Source: Portunus trituberculatus
Taxonomy: Eukaryota; Arthropoda; Malacostraca; Decapoda; Portunidae
Length of the DNA stretch: 64,000 nt
Direction of reading: 5' to 3'
Assembly (NCBI RefSeq): GCF_017591435.1
Contig: NC_059296.1
Location: forward strand, 12,327,938 to 12,391,937
Shown: positions 1 to 12,516 of the stretch, in pieces
How the letters are laid out: each line of letters starts with the position of its first letter
How positions within the stretch are numbered: the first letter of the stretch is position 1
Made by a program: the position numbers and the translations under genes
Notes under the pieces: model-generated
Database searches by the model: none
What the model saw: only the letters and a program-made list of their open reading frames with translations
Told to the model about the DNA's origin: nothing

Positions 1-166
1 TTTTTCGTATTTTCTCATCTCATTTATTTTTTTTTTTTGTTTTTTTCTGATTTTGTTCTTTTTTGTTTTGATTTTATTATTTTCAGTTTTTTTTTTTCAT
101 TTTCTTGATTTTATATTTTTTAGTTTGATGGAGGGTTGGGGGAGAGGCGCCGCCTTCCTTCTTGTC
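1..166 (-). other. A-rich 3' tail following the ORF at 167-1157
   Basis: On the minus strand this stretch follows the stop codon of the neighbouring reading frame. After about 45 bases of mixed sequence it becomes strongly A-rich and contains an AATAAA on the minus strand near position 75. Together with the lack of introns next door, this looks like the 3' end of a retrocopy or non-LTR element. It reaches the window edge, so target-site duplication cannot be checked. Confidence 0.4.
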
Positions 167-1157
167 TCACTCCTCGGTGTTGGTGTCCTCCGTGCCGTAC
201 ACATCCTCCTCGAGGGAGCTGCTCTCCTGATCTCCATCACCCAGCAGCTCCCACAGTTCTTCATCTATGAGGCTGAACTCGCCCTCCTCCTCTGCTTCAC
301 ATGCACTGGCCCACGATGCCTCGGCACGGTCCAGGTCCTGCTCCATTTGGTCCATCTCAGCCTGAAGGGCTGCCAACTCTGCCTTGCCGGTCTTCTTCTC
401 CTTCAGAAGCACCTGGCCTTCCTTCTTCATTACCGAGCACTCAGTTGCCATGATGTCCACATACGTGTCCATCACTGTCCGTGGCTTGACTGGCAGAGGC
501 TCCCAGGCCCGCAGCAATGCCCAGAAAGGCAACACACAGTCCTCGCATTTGCAGCCGACACTGGTTCTAAAACCGGGGAGCCTTGTCCTCTGCTTCTCCT
601 TGCCCTTCCACAGCCTCACTTTCTGCCTTTCCCTCCACCTCTTCCACGTCTTCTGCCTTGTCCTGGTGTTGGTCTCCCTGTGCTATGCTCAGCTGTAGCA
701 CATACCCTTTTGGCCCCTCCTCCCCCAGGCCCTCGATGAATTCCGCCACTGGTTCAGTGATCGTGGCCTTCCCATAACTGAGCGTCACCACCGTCTTCAC
801 CAGGGCGTCTCCGGACCTGGCGCTAGCCTTTTGCAGACTGGCCAGGTCAAAGTCTGCTGGCAGGGTGGTGTAAGCCAGCCGTTGGTGCCAGAGCTCGAGC
901 CAGTCAAAGCGGAAGGTCGCAACCTTCTTGTAGGCGGGTCGTGGCAGACACCGCCACCATCGCCCGAGCTTCTGCACCGACACCTTCACCTTTTGAGGCT
1001 TGGTGTATCGGGCGTTGCTGGCCTCAACGATGCAAATAGCTCGCTTTTGCATTTCTTTTGACTTTGGGGTTTTGAACCACTCTGCTGAGTAAGGGTGCTG
1101 TGGTCGGTGGGCCAGCGTGGTATTTAACTTCATTTTTTGTCTTCGCATCAGCTCCAC
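167..1157 (-). pseudogene. Unidentified intronless coding sequence, frameshifted
   Basis: Two overlapping minus-strand frames, 1157-567 (196 codons) and 619-167 (150 codons), appear to be one protein broken by a frameshift near 570-620. The first half is basic (KPQKVKVSV, RWWRCLPRPAYKK) and contains FRFDWLELWHQRL. The second half is acidic and probably coiled coil (AELAALQAEMDQMEQDLDR), ending in a very acidic tail before a TGA at 167-169. No intron signals are needed to read it, and an A-rich tract follows. I do not recognise the family. It could be a retrogene, or a gag-like or accessory ORF of a mobile element. The frameshift could also be real overlap between two ORFs, so the pseudogene label is an inference. 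Confidence 0.45.
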
Positions 1158-1405
1158 CCTCAGTTAACTCCAAGCCTCTGGATGCCTGTCTCTGATTGGG
1201 CGACTGCTTGCTGGGCCCCGCGTGTCTCATTGGACGCCCTACTGCTCCCGTCTCACATTATCACTACATGCTTCACACGCCTTTTATGCATGGCATGTTC
1301 ACTACTACTATTGATGCTATATGCTACTCGTATTATTACTACTAACCTTATTCTTCTTTTCATGATTATTATCATGATTTCTATTGGTAGTAATAGCAGT
1401 AGTAA

Positions 1406-1409
<4 letters not shown>

Positions 1410-1479
<70 letters not shown>
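1410..1479. repeat. (AGT)n microsatellite
   Basis: Nearly pure trinucleotide array of about 23 units. It is preceded by an imperfect run of the same unit from about 1387. Confidence 0.95.
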
Positions 1480-2184
1480 CAATCATTACTAGTATTGTTA
1501 TTTTGGACATATCATTAATGAAAGAAAATTATAACAAACTGATGAATCATGAATACATTTTTTAACAGTTCATGAAAACATTCAGATTCTTCTTACCTCG
1601 CTCCCGACCGGCACTCACTCACACGTCACAACCACTTCACGCAAAACATTCCGTCTCTGAAAGTCTTCTTTGCTCTTCTCAATTTTTTTTTCAAGGTCAA
1701 GCAAGACTACACTGTGAAACAATCTGTGCCATAATGTCATAATGATCTAGTTGTTTGTTTAGAGGATGTTTGTGAAAAACGATACTACGTACGGCCTGAA
1801 ACGGATAGCAGATTCAATGATTCGAGATTAACAAAGTGCGACCTCCAGCTGTCCCACTCCTGCGTTACTGACCGGGGGAAAATCGTGGCTATTGAATAAA
1901 GAGGTCGCGGATGCACTTGGAAAGAAAGGAAAAATATCATCACAGACTCTTACAATCTTCTATGAAATTTACTTCACGAGAGATATAGTAAGTGCATCAT
2001 GCGAGTATATTGTTTGTTTCCGCCACAGTTATTGCAGCACAACCCTCATCCTATCTAAGATCATAGACTTATACTGCAAACATTCACTCAAGAAGAAAAA
2101 GAAAAAATGCCACCCACTCTCAGAAACTTCATTCTTTTATTCCTCGCATCACACTAACGGGTTTCTTTTTACGCGCCATATCCC

Positions 2185-2189
<5 letters not shown>
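1480..2189. other. No gene seen
   Basis: Mixed, mostly AT-rich sequence without a convincing reading frame, splice pair or RNA structure. Short poly(T) runs are the only notable pattern. Confidence 0.6.

Positions 2190-2257
<68 letters not shown>
2190..2257. repeat. (TG)n microsatellite
   Basis: Uninterrupted dinucleotide array of about 34 units. Confidence 0.95.
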
Positions 2258-2260
<3 letters not shown>

Positions 2261-2399
2261 CTAATTTTAGTTATCCAATTATACTCTTTTATTAATTTGA
2301 AAACACTGAAATAGAGGTGAATGGATTGAATATAACATTTAAACAACACTGATGCCATTGAAGCTACGATTACACACAAGAGGTGGTTCGTGGGAGAAA

Positions 2400-2630
2400 A
2401 AAAGAAGCAGAGAGATAGAGAGAAGAGTCGACAGATTGAAAGGAGATAGACAAACAGACAGTGGTTGGTGGGAGACAGGTAGACAGGCAGACAGTAGTGG
2501 CTATTGGAGAAAGAGAGGTAGAAAAACAGACAGACAGATAGATGGAAGAAGGAAACAGAGACAAACAGAAGAGCTGTGGTTGGCGGGAGACAGAGAGGCA
2601 TACGAAGGTGCGGCGAATCAGCGAGGAAAG

Positions 2631-2694
<64 letters not shown>
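2400..2694. repeat. Purine-rich tract ending in (GA)n
   Basis: Degenerate GACAGA/GAGA-rich sequence from about 2400 condenses into a pure GA array at 2635-2694. The AGACAGACAG pattern near 2450-2560 suggests an older array decaying by point mutation. Confidence 0.8.
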
Positions 2695-2696
<2 letters not shown>

Positions 2697-2958
2697 CAGG
2701 GAAAGAGATGGCTGAGAGGAGAAACAGCAGCGGTAGGGTATGCAAGAGAAGCAAGAGAACGCCTTAGGGGAGCGGTGAATTGTTTTATTACTTTCCAATT
2801 CTATTACTTTTACAATCATACCTCGTTCTTTTTTTCACTGCTTTGGTGGATGAGAGTCCGTGTGTGTGTGTGTGTGTGTGTTTATCTCGAAGCAATATAC
2901 AGTATTTCACCGGGACTCTTGTTGTCGTGTGCCCATATGAGGACGAAGTTGTGAATGC

Positions 2959-4146
<1,188 letters not shown>

Positions 4147-4189
4147 TGGAACAAGTTTAACTAAAAATTATGAAGGCAAAAGACTAAAA

Positions 4190-5191
4190 ATGATGTATAC
4201 GAACACAGACGGGGTTTTATCAAGTAAATTAGAATTAAGAGATTACATAAGGAAAGAAAATCCAGATATTGTATGCCTGGCTGAAACAAAACTAAATGAG
4301 GCAATCATAATAGATTTGGATAATAGGTATAATGTATGGAGAAGAGACAGAGTGGGTAAAGGAGGAGGAGGAGTCATGATAATGTTAAGGAAGGAGATAG
4401 TGATAAACCAAGTGGAATGTGGGAAGGAAAAGCAGAAGTATTGTATATTAAGATGCATATTAATAAAAAGAGTTAACAATCATTGTAACATATGTGCCAC
4501 CAAAACAAATTCATGGACCAATCAAGAATATAAAGACATGATAGATGACACAATAAGGAGTCTAATGAGAATCGTTAAAGAAAGGAGAAAAGTGATATTA
4601 GTAGGAGATTTCAACTGTAAAGAAGTGGACTGGGAAAATTATGAAAGTGGTATGGGGAAGAAGCCTGGGAGAAAGATTCTTGAACCTAATGATAGACAAT
4701 ATGATGGACCAGAGAGTAAAGGAATGCACAAGATTCAGAGGAAACGAGCGGCGAGATTGGACCTAGTTTTTACAAGGGGTATACAAATGAATGACGATAT
4801 AAGATATAAGTGCCCATTGGGAAAGAGTGACCATGCAATATTAGAAATAGATATAGAAGAAGGAAAGGAAGATAGAGACGATTCATACAAAGGAGACCGA
4901 TTAAATTACAGAAAGGCTGATATTGAGAATCTCAAGAACTATTTTAAAAACGTAGACTGGGAGGAGATGGAAAACTCAGAGACAATGCAAGACAAATATA
5001 ACTTATTTTTGGAAATATACAAAACAGGAGTCAGGAATATGTCCCAAAATATAGACCAAAAGAAGAAGGAAAGAAAGATTGGTTTAATGCAAGGTGTGCT
5101 AGGGCAAAGGAGAAAAGAGATGGAGCATGGAAAAGGTGGAGGAGAAATAGAATCCAACAAACAAGGAAAACTTCAAGGCAGTGAGAAATGA
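4190..5191 (+). pseudogene. LINE endonuclease domain (AP-endonuclease type), broken
   Basis: Would nick target DNA for target-primed reverse transcription. Visible motifs in order: DIVCLAETKL with the conserved Glu (about residue 35), GGGGVMIMLR (about residues 58-67), the VGDFNC motif (about residue 140), LDLVFTRG and SDHAILEID (about residues 190-215), the last containing the catalytic Ser-Asp-His. After about 5080 the frame shifts: the natural continuation, starting with a WFNAR sequence, is found in another frame. The first Met used here is not necessarily the element's start. Confidence 0.85.
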
Positions 5192-5445
5192 ATATGTTAA
5201 GGTGAGGAAGGAAGAGGAAAAGAACTTGAAAAGATATTGTCGAAAAATGTAAGGAGCAACCAAAATTGTTCTATAGATTCATAAATGGAAAAATTAGGCA
5301 AAAGAAACAATAGAAAGGTTAAAAGGAGAGAACGGGATGGTGGAAGACCCAAAAGTATGGCAGAACTATTAAATAAAAATTCCAGGAGGTCTTTACTAAA
5401 GAATCCAAATTTGAGAGGCCACAGGGTAATAGAGAGACAATCTAT

Positions 5446-6592
5446 ATGAAAGAGATTAAAGTAACCAAGCTTGAAATAAAAGAGTTAATGAAGGAACTGG
5501 ATGAAGAGAAGGCAATGGGACCGGATGAAGTCTCAGGCAGAATACTGAAAGAATGTAGGGAAGAACTAGCAAGTCCTATATACAACATCATAAAATGCTC
5601 AATAGAAAATGGAACAGTGCCAGTAGAATGGAAAAGAGCTGAGGTGGTTCCCATATATAAGAGCGGAAGGAAAGAAGAACCTTTAAATTACAGACCGGTA
5701 TCACTAACTAGTGTAATATGCAAGATGTGTGAAAGAATAATAAAGAAACAATGGATCGAGTTCCTTGAAGACAACAAATTAATATCAAATAGCCAATTTG
5801 GTTTTAGAAAAGGACGGTCTTGTGTAACTAATTTATTGAGTTTCTATTCTAGAATAGTTGATAGAGTACAGAGAGAGAGAGGATGGGTTGACTGCATCTA
5901 TTTGGATTTAAAAAAGGCGTTTGACAAAGTGCCACACGCAAGATTACTGTGGAAGTTAGAGGAGAAGGGTGGCTTAAAAGGAAGCACATTGAGATGGATA
6001 GAAAATTATTTGAGGGGGAGAGAAATAAGGACGGTAGTTAAAGATATGAAGTCCAAGTGGAGAGCAGTAGAAAGCGGAGTGCCACAGGGGTCAGTATTGG
6101 CACCAGTACTTTTCCTCATTTATATTAACGACATGCCAGAAGGAGTGAACAGCTACATAAATTTGTTTTGGATGATACGAAACTGTGCAGAGTTATAAAG
6201 CAAAAGGAGGATTGTGAAATACTGCAAGAAGACCTAAATAAGATCTGGGAATGGAGTAAGAAGTGGGAAATGGAATTCAATGTGAACAAAAGCCATGTCA
6301 TGGAAATGGGAAAGAGTGAAAGACGACCTGTGGGAATCTATAAGATGGGAGATGGAGTAGAACTGGAGAAAGTCAAAAGGAAAAGGACTTAGGAGTGACG
6401 ATGGAAGAAAACAATCAACCAGTAAGCCATATTGATAGAATTTTTAGAGAAACATATAATTTGCTAAGGAATATTGGAGTAGCATTTCACTACATGGACA
6501 AAGAAATGATGAAGAAATTGATAAATACTATAATAAGACCCAGATTGGAATATGCAGGAGTAGTGTGGACCCCTCATAAAAGAAACACATAA
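5446..6592 (+). pseudogene. LINE reverse transcriptase domain, catalytic site destroyed
   Basis: Motifs typical of non-LTR reverse transcriptases appear in order: KAMGPDEVSG, NYRPVSLTSV, SQFGFRKGRSC, YLDLKKAFDKVPHARLL and GVPQGSVLAPVLFLIYINDM. The next block should read LFADDTK, as the copy at 12828-12840 shows. Here, near 6163-6177, a small change turns it into a frameshift and the FADD motif is lost. The rest continues in another frame from about 6168 (WSKKWEMEFNVNKSHVM) and again from 6395 (RPRLEYAGVVWTPHK). The enzyme cannot be made from this copy. Confidence 0.88.
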
Positions 6593-7037
6593 GAAATTGG
6601 AGAGGCTACAAAAATGGCTACAAGAATGGTCCCAGAACTTGAAGGGATGACATATGAGGAGAGACTAAAGGCTATGGATCTACCAACCTTGGAACAAAGA
6701 AGGAGAGAGGAGACCTGATACAAGTCTATAAATTGATCAACGGAATGGACCAAGTGGATAATGAGAAACTGATCCTGAGAGAAGAATATGACATCCGAAG
6801 CACAAGATCGCATAGTAAAAAGCTGAGAAAGGAAGATGTCTGAGAGATATATAAAAATATAGTTTCCCGCAGAGATGTATTGAGACGTGGAACAGTTTAG
6901 ATGAAGAAATAGTGTCTGCAACGAGTGTGCACACTTTTAAAGTAAGATTGGATAAGTGTAGATATGGAGACGGGGCCACACGAGCATAAAGCCCAGGCCC
7001 TGTAAAACTACAACTAGGTAAATACAACTAGGTAAAT

Positions 7038-7060
7038 ACACACACACACACACACACACC
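7038..7060. repeat. (AC)n between LINE tail and SINE head
   Basis: Short AC array joining the LINE 3' end to the start of a SINE. It could be the LINE tail or the target of the SINE insertion. Confidence 0.85.
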
Positions 7061-7340
7061 GCATAGTGTAGTGGTTAGCACGCTTGACTCACAACCGAGA
7101 GGGCCCGGTTCGAGTCCGGGAAGCGGCGAGGCAAATGGGCAAGCCTCTTAATGTGTAGCCCCTGTTCACCTAGCAGTAAATAGGTACGGGATGTAACTCG
7201 AAGGGTTGTGGCCTCGCTTTCCCGGTGTGTGGAGTGTGTTGTGGTCTCAGTCCTACCCGAAGGTCTGTCTTTAAGCTCTGAGCTCGCTCCGTAATGGGGA
7301 AGACTGGGTGGGTGACTAGCAGACGACCGTGGTGAATTAC
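7060..7340 (+). mobile_element. tRNA-Val-derived SINE, copy 1
   Basis: The head resembles tRNA-Val: an A-box-like GTGTAGTGGTTAGCACGC, an anticodon region CTCACAA (CAC), and a B box GGTTCGAGTCC. A body shared by all four copies follows, with TGTAGCCCCTGTTCACCTAG, a CCCGGTGTGTGG motif and TGGTCTCAGTCCTACCCGA. It ends in GGTGAATTAC. These internal boxes would serve RNA polymerase III. The 3' end joins directly to a coding fragment instead of a simple tail. Confidence 0.85.
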
Positions 7341-7341
7341 T

Positions 7342-7629
7342 GACACAGTAGCTGAGCACGAGACTCAAGAAACAGAGAACCATTCCAAAGGACATGAAGG
7401 AGGCTTCCATCAGCCAGAAAACTTAGTCCCTGGAGAACAAGAACAAGAGTCTTGGGAAAGTAGCCAGCAAGCCATCAAACACACAGAAAAGCTGGCAAAT
7501 GCTGTGAATGAGCAGATATGGAAACATGAAAGATTATTGCTTGGATTGGAGAAGAATGACACCAAGGAAGGAGACGTGATAGAGGAAAAGAAACGCCAAA
7601 GAAGAATCAGGGAAAGGAATGAGTTATGA
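7342..7629 (+). pseudogene. Retrocopied 3' coding fragment fused to a SINE
   Basis: Starting one base after the SINE end, one frame reads 95 codons to a TGA, without an ATG start. The peptide is hydrophilic, acidic then basic, and looks like a real C-terminus: EHETQETENHSKGHEG, then NEQIWKHERLLLGLEKND and ending KKRQRRIRERNEL. A short 3' UTR (about 9 bases) and an A-rich tail follow at 7638-7669. This is the form expected of a 5'-truncated retrocopy of an mRNA. I do not recognise the source protein. Confidence 0.55.
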
Positions 7630-7637
7630 ATTGCCTG

Positions 7638-7669
7638 AGGGAAAAAGAAAAAAAAAAAAAAAAAAAAAA
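7638..7669 (+). other. Poly(A) tail of the fused retrocopy
   Basis: A-rich run with only two interrupting Gs near its start, directly behind the coding fragment. Confidence 0.65.
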
Positions 7670-7683
7670 ATTGTTTCGTTTGT

Positions 7684-7815
7684 TAGGACATGGAGGTCAA
7701 GAAATATGAGTATATGTTATGATTTGGAGGTCGCTGTTTTGTGTGTTAGGACATGGAGGTCAAGATTTATATGTTATGATTTGGAAGTTGCTGTTTTGTT
7801 TATTAGGGAATGGAA
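7684..7815. repeat. ~62-bp tandem repeat, 2+ copies
   Basis: Two units starting TTAGGACATGGAGGTCAAGA, at about 7684 and 7747, each followed by TATGTTATGATTTGGA, plus a partial third starting at about 7804. Confidence 0.75.
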
Positions 7816-7959
7816 GTTGCTTCTCTTTACTATTAGCAACACTGTATACGATCAATATTTCAATATCTGTACACTCTTCAGGAGTGAAGATTTTCTTTCC
7901 TTCATCCAAAACTCGTCTGCTCTTCACATTTTTGCCATAAAAAGTAGGAAAGAAAAGCT

Positions 7960-7960
<1 letters not shown>

Positions 7961-8027
<67 letters not shown>
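7961..8027. repeat. (CA)n microsatellite at SINE 5' flank
   Basis: About 33 units, ending exactly where the SINE head begins. Confidence 0.95.
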
Positions 8028-8029
<2 letters not shown>

Positions 8030-8323
8030 CCCGGTAGCTCAGTGGTTAGAGCGCTGGCTTCACAAGCCAGAGGGCCGGGGTTCGATTCCCCGGCCGGGTG
8101 GAGATATTTGGGTGTGTCTCCTTTCACGTGTAGCCCCTGTTCACCTAGCAGTGACTAGGTACGGGATGTAAATCGAGGAGTTGTGACCTTGTTGTCCCGG
8201 TGTGTGGTGTGTGCCTGGTCTCAGACCTATCCCAAGATCGGTAATAATGAGCTCTGAGCTCGTTCCGTAGGGTAACGTCTGGCTGTCTCGTCAGAGACTG
8301 CAGCAGATCAAACAGTGAATTAC
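8028..8323 (+). mobile_element. tRNA-Val-derived SINE, copy 2 (well-preserved tRNA head)
   Basis: The head folds almost as a tRNA: GCTC/GAGC D-stem, CTGGC/GCCAG anticodon stem with loop TTCACAA (anticodon CAC, Val), and CGGGG/CCCCG T-stem with loop TTCGATT. The acceptor stem needs a one-base shift and two wobble pairs. The same SINE body follows (GTGTAGCCCCTGTTCACCTA and onward), with 3' end GTGAATTAC plus a short AC run. Because the body continues without a terminator, this is a SINE and not a tRNA gene. Confidence 0.85.
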
Positions 8324-8689
8324 ACACACACACACTTCCAGATGGTAGTGTGACTTTTTTGCAATTTTTAGTTGAATTGAACAAATTAATTTCTCAGAAA
8401 AATTATTACTGCCTTACACAGCAGGTGGAGAAGAAACAGATGCATCCTTTACATTAAATTGAATTGTGTTCCTTGTTGTCAGTTCATTTGTGTGCTCTGT
8501 ATGTGAATAATTTGATATTTGCTGGAATTGAATTTTTCTGGAACCTAACAACGTCCAATCTAAAATCATGATTTTTGGTGATGACCTTAAAATCTACTGA
8601 AATGTCTGCACATGTCCCTCATTATCCATATTAATTGATGTTAACACCTCCCAAAGTGACATTAATGAAGTGGTACCTACAACTAAATC

Positions 8690-9170
8690 ATGAAGGCTTA
8701 CAGTAAATTCAATGCTAAATATGTCACTATACGCTTTCAACATGGCAACATTGACTGGAATCTGCTTGGTCCCTACTCAGATTATTATATTAACAACATG
8801 ATAATTAAGTCTATAACCTCCTGTACTCCAGGTGTCTTGAAATTCTTAACTTGTATTCAGGTAAAAGGAAGACTTCTACAATCTGACCTCATAAAATGTT
8901 GGCAAATTTTTCACGACCAATCAGCCATTGAACCAATACATTTATTTTGACTTCCACCAAACCCTATAACATGAGACTATAGATTTAAGTGGCGCACCAA
9001 CACACTACTATTGATTGTAGATCTTGCTTCTTTAATAACAGGTGTGTCCCTCTTTGGAACTCATTACCAGATGCAGTGGTGGGGTTGACTTTCCTTCACC
9101 AACTGAAATCTGCCTTGCATTCCTGTATACACATGGAGTTACGTATTCAGTTTTACAGATAAAACTTTAG
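8690..9170 (+). pseudogene. 3' fragment of a second LINE reverse transcriptase ORF, decayed
   Basis: The conserved C-terminal region of Jockey/CR1-group ORF2 is visible over three frames. It has GRLLQSDLIKCWQIFHDQSA at 8862-8921 in an open frame from 8690, a stop, and then FNNRCVPLWNSLPDAVV at about 9031-9082. The second stretch corresponds to the usual WNSLP block near the protein end. The reverse transcriptase core is missing. This copy differs clearly from the 4.15-kb element, so it belongs to another lineage. Confidence 0.7.
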
Positions 9171-9388
9171 TTCACTACATGCATTTGGCATACTCTTCCA
9201 GCCCATATACTCTTATATACCTATTTTCACATAGTGTATATCTATCCATTGGGGTGGTATGCCAGCAGTTGTTTGGCCCACCTGATTCTTATGCCTAACT
9301 GTCACATCATGTCATGGTGGGTTGAGCCAATCAGGTGAGGAAACCCGGTGAGGTAGTACACGGGGACTGTACCACACCTCCAAGGTGT

Positions 9389-9414
9389 ACTCTCTGAAAA
9401 AGTTTGGGAACCAC
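9389..9414 (-). mobile_element. Possible hAT transposon terminus
   Basis: Read on the minus strand, the sequence starts CAGTGGTTCCCAAACTTTTT, a form common at hAT-superfamily terminal inverted repeats. I could not find the opposite end or the 8-bp duplication, so only one end is supported. Confidence 0.35.
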
Positions 9415-9423
9415 TGCTCTATG

Positions 9424-9570
9424 GCTGTGCACCAAGAATCCGTATCGAAATACCATTATTTTAGCTTTGGTATTACAGTATCAATATTTTAGGTATCAGC
9501 AGACTCATTTCGGTATACCACTTTACCGGTGATTTTGTTTTCAATATACCGCGTACCGGTAATTTTTCTG
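9424..9570 (+). repeat. ACCGGTA-rich interspersed repeat, copy A
   Basis: Rich in self-complementary ACCGGT/GGTATACC motifs. It shares a segment around TTTTGTTTTCAATATACCGC with the copy at 14668-14812. Probably the end of a DNA transposon family. Confidence 0.6.
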
Positions 9571-9599
9571 ACCAACCATCATCACATCATAACGGAGAA

Positions 9600-12430
9600 G
9601 GGAGGCACAGTCTTTATATCAACAGTTCTGCATTTAATACTTTCTCCTCAAGGTATTGGAAAAAAATAAATAAATAAAAATATTCAAGATTATGTAAAGA
9701 TGTATTCAAGCATAACTGCATATATTCCACAAATATTTACTTTACAATGTATACTACAAATCCTTGTATTGGATTAACAATTAAGGTATGATTAGACTTA
9801 TAAATGACACAAATGGACTCTGAATAAACATGGATTCCCACTAGATATGTTGTGAATAGCAACTTAAATGCAAAAGACTAAAGGGTTACAAATTCTTCTC
9901 CTAGAGGTTTGCATCCCAACAAAGAGGGAAAAAAATAATAATAAACAGAAAATCTTAATATGCTGGTCTACTTATTTTATAATCTGCTAACAATTTTGAC
10001 ACTACCTTGCACACATGGATGAGCCCTTTAGTGTGATGGCACTCGGACTAAAAACACACCATGAAGTAAAAGTAGTACTTCGGTATGTGGCATGTTGAAG
10101 GCATAATGTGTTCATATCAATTTCCTTTTTGTGTCATAATCTAAATAAATCAAAACAAATGTATGCATGTCGGGTTTTTTCATACATGGTGTTAAAATTC
10201 TAAGCACTCACACCAAAATAGACTAGCAAAAATTACATGGAATATCAAATTTACTATCACAGTGCTGGGTTGTAATTACCATTAATTTTGGCTTTAATAA
10301 CTGAAATTCATGGTTCAGCTTCATTTGGCAACTTTAGGCTGCAGAAACACATAATTCTATACACTTTCAATTTACAATAATGGTAACTAAGTAAACTGGA
10401 GACCAGTCTGCCAAAGGCAGAATTTATTCAAAACACTGGGTATTGTCATTCTTAAGCACTTAAAGACACTACTATAGTTTTAAGTAAGTAATGTTCAAAT
10501 ATTTGCTGCAGATTAAGTTGATCTAAAAACCACAACTCCTGCCTCTTTTTCCCTTTTAGCACAGCAGTTAAGTCTGAAACTCTGTGGAAAAGTCATAGGC
10601 CAACTGGAGAGTGGAAAGGCTCATCATATTACAAGCAACTGGTGACTGGATGCTGGATATGGATACACTATATCATCGATTTATTTATACATAGAAAACA
10701 GATGTTGTGACAGCTTAGCCTGTGTTCACTGACAGAACAAAAAGACTGTATGTATACTGTATATTCATTCCATTAAGTACTGTATCTGTGACTCTCACTT
10801 TCTATTGGAAGTCCAAATTTTTATTACAACAAAGTTCTACATGACTTTTCTTAAGGAACAATAATGAACTTAGAAACAACTTACTGCCACCAACGCTCCA
10901 CTACACAGAGTGTTGTCTGGGGCACATTGCACTTAGCTTCTATCAAAATCATAGTTGTGAGATCCTGATTCTCCTCAAACTTATATTTCTTAGGAGGAAA
11001 TTCTCAGAGTACAGAGTATTTTGTGAGTCAGGTTACATACTTCAGGATTTGATAGAATTCAAGTAATTACAAGTTGAATATACTATCCTGTTTTGCTTTA
11101 TTTTGCAAAAAATTAATATATACATTAGGTGTTGCAAAAAGTACTTGTCTAGGTGGGCCACTACCTCCTTTTTTCCCTCCTCAGCTGGCTACATATTCGA
11201 GTGGTCAACTGTTGAGTGCTGAGGGGGATGACACAGTGAATTGTCACATATGTTTAAAAAGTAGCACTTAACAATCTTTGTATTGGTGTGTTACTCAACA
11301 TTTGCTTTACAGACATGAAAAAATTTTATCTGTCATTAGTTAACTGTTACCAGTAAGGTTTTCATTGTATACACTGTGTACAAAAAATTAACACCTAATG
11401 CTGCGCGGCACAACTTGAGTATGTAGGTACTGTATATACTATCCAGATGAGTTGTTCCTGAACACAAAACTTGCATGGTAATTCCTCTCAAATAAAGCAA
11501 AACACAACATAGGTATACTACATATGTGTGTAGAATATTTTCAACTTAAGAATTAGTTGATCAATCAAATCCCAAAGTAACCTAAACTCACAGAACACCT
11601 TGTATAATACACTACACTGAAAGAAACCCAAGTCAGGGCTGCATCTAGGGAGAGCACCAGCATAAAAAAATTCTTAGCCAAGAGTATAATTTTAGAAGAA
11701 AAAAAAAGTATGGATAAAAGATTCTTCAAAATTTTCTGCATTATAACAATATAAGTGAAAAACTAAATATATACAGGAAACATGGATTAATCAATGTTTG
11801 GGACCTTAGCTTTAAATATAATATAAATATATATATGATTACTATTACATATGAGGTACTGTGTGTGAAAATGTGACAAGTGCACCCAATTCAGCATTAT
11901 GTATTCTAAAAACATCCTCTATCCTCAGAAATTAAGCTTATCCCCTTCCAAAACACTGTATACTTCTTGATGCCCCTTCAGCACTTGTCCCAGTCACACA
12001 TTCAGCAACTTTTATGTAATTATCTATTTTGAAGCTGAAGAAGCCAGTAAAAGTAAAGGATATTTCACAGCACACTGATACATTTTTTGTAGGAGAAACA
12101 TGAAAAAGACTACATTAAATAAAAGTATTTGACACAAAGGTAGATAGTTCTCTGTTCACTAGCTCAGTAGTACCACCACTACCTATTACCTGGCAGGCCA
12201 AGCTTTTTGCATCTTGCTCAGGTTACTGTTCTTACTAATAAGCGAAGTTATTGCTCTTCTTGAACAAAAGGAATTAGTGTGCATTGTATGAGAGATCTCA
12301 AGCTTACTCATCAGACTGTAAAAGCATTAAGTTCTCATCAGAAAGGAAAACTACTCAGTCTTGTCAACAGATCTGAGCTCTGACTGGGATGATATAAATG
12401 CTGATCATCAGCATATAATCCTCACAATGG
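9600..12430 (-). other. Microsatellite-free AT-rich region, possible long 3' UTR
   Basis: About 2.8 kb of AT-rich sequence with no microsatellite array and no convincing coding exon on either strand. Its position downstream of the Ig gene's stop codon, and several minus-strand AATAAA hexamers (for example at 10423-10428), would suit a long 3' UTR. The LINE and SINE pieces between it and the stop argue against a simple continuous UTR. Confidence 0.3.
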
Positions 12431-12437
12431 AAGTGAA

Positions 12438-12438
<1 letters not shown>

Positions 12439-12513
<75 letters not shown>
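12439..12513. repeat. (CA)n microsatellite
   Basis: About 37 units, directly followed by an ACTAACTAACTAA run and then a LINE fragment. Confidence 0.95.

Positions 12514-12516
<3 letters not shown>

Larger units (their letters stand above)
4150..7037 (+). mobile_element. Non-LTR retrotransposon (LINE), Jockey/CR1-type, inactive
   Basis: A plus-strand element with an apurinic-type endonuclease region (about 4190-4890), a reverse transcriptase region (about 5446-6600) and a non-coding 3' end. Several frameshifts and stops break the single expected ORF. No ORF1 is present, so the copy is probably 5' truncated close to the endonuclease start. The 3' end contains a repeated ACTAGGTAAATACA unit at about 7010-7037 and passes straight into an AC array, which may be its tail or its target. 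A second, shorter relative lies at 12514-12939. Clade assignment is by motif memory only. Confidence 0.9.

Noticed and set aside
8028..8101. Functional tRNA-Val gene
   Set aside because: The cloverleaf is good but sequence continues into the shared SINE body, no poly(T) terminator follows, and the acceptor stem has irregular pairing.
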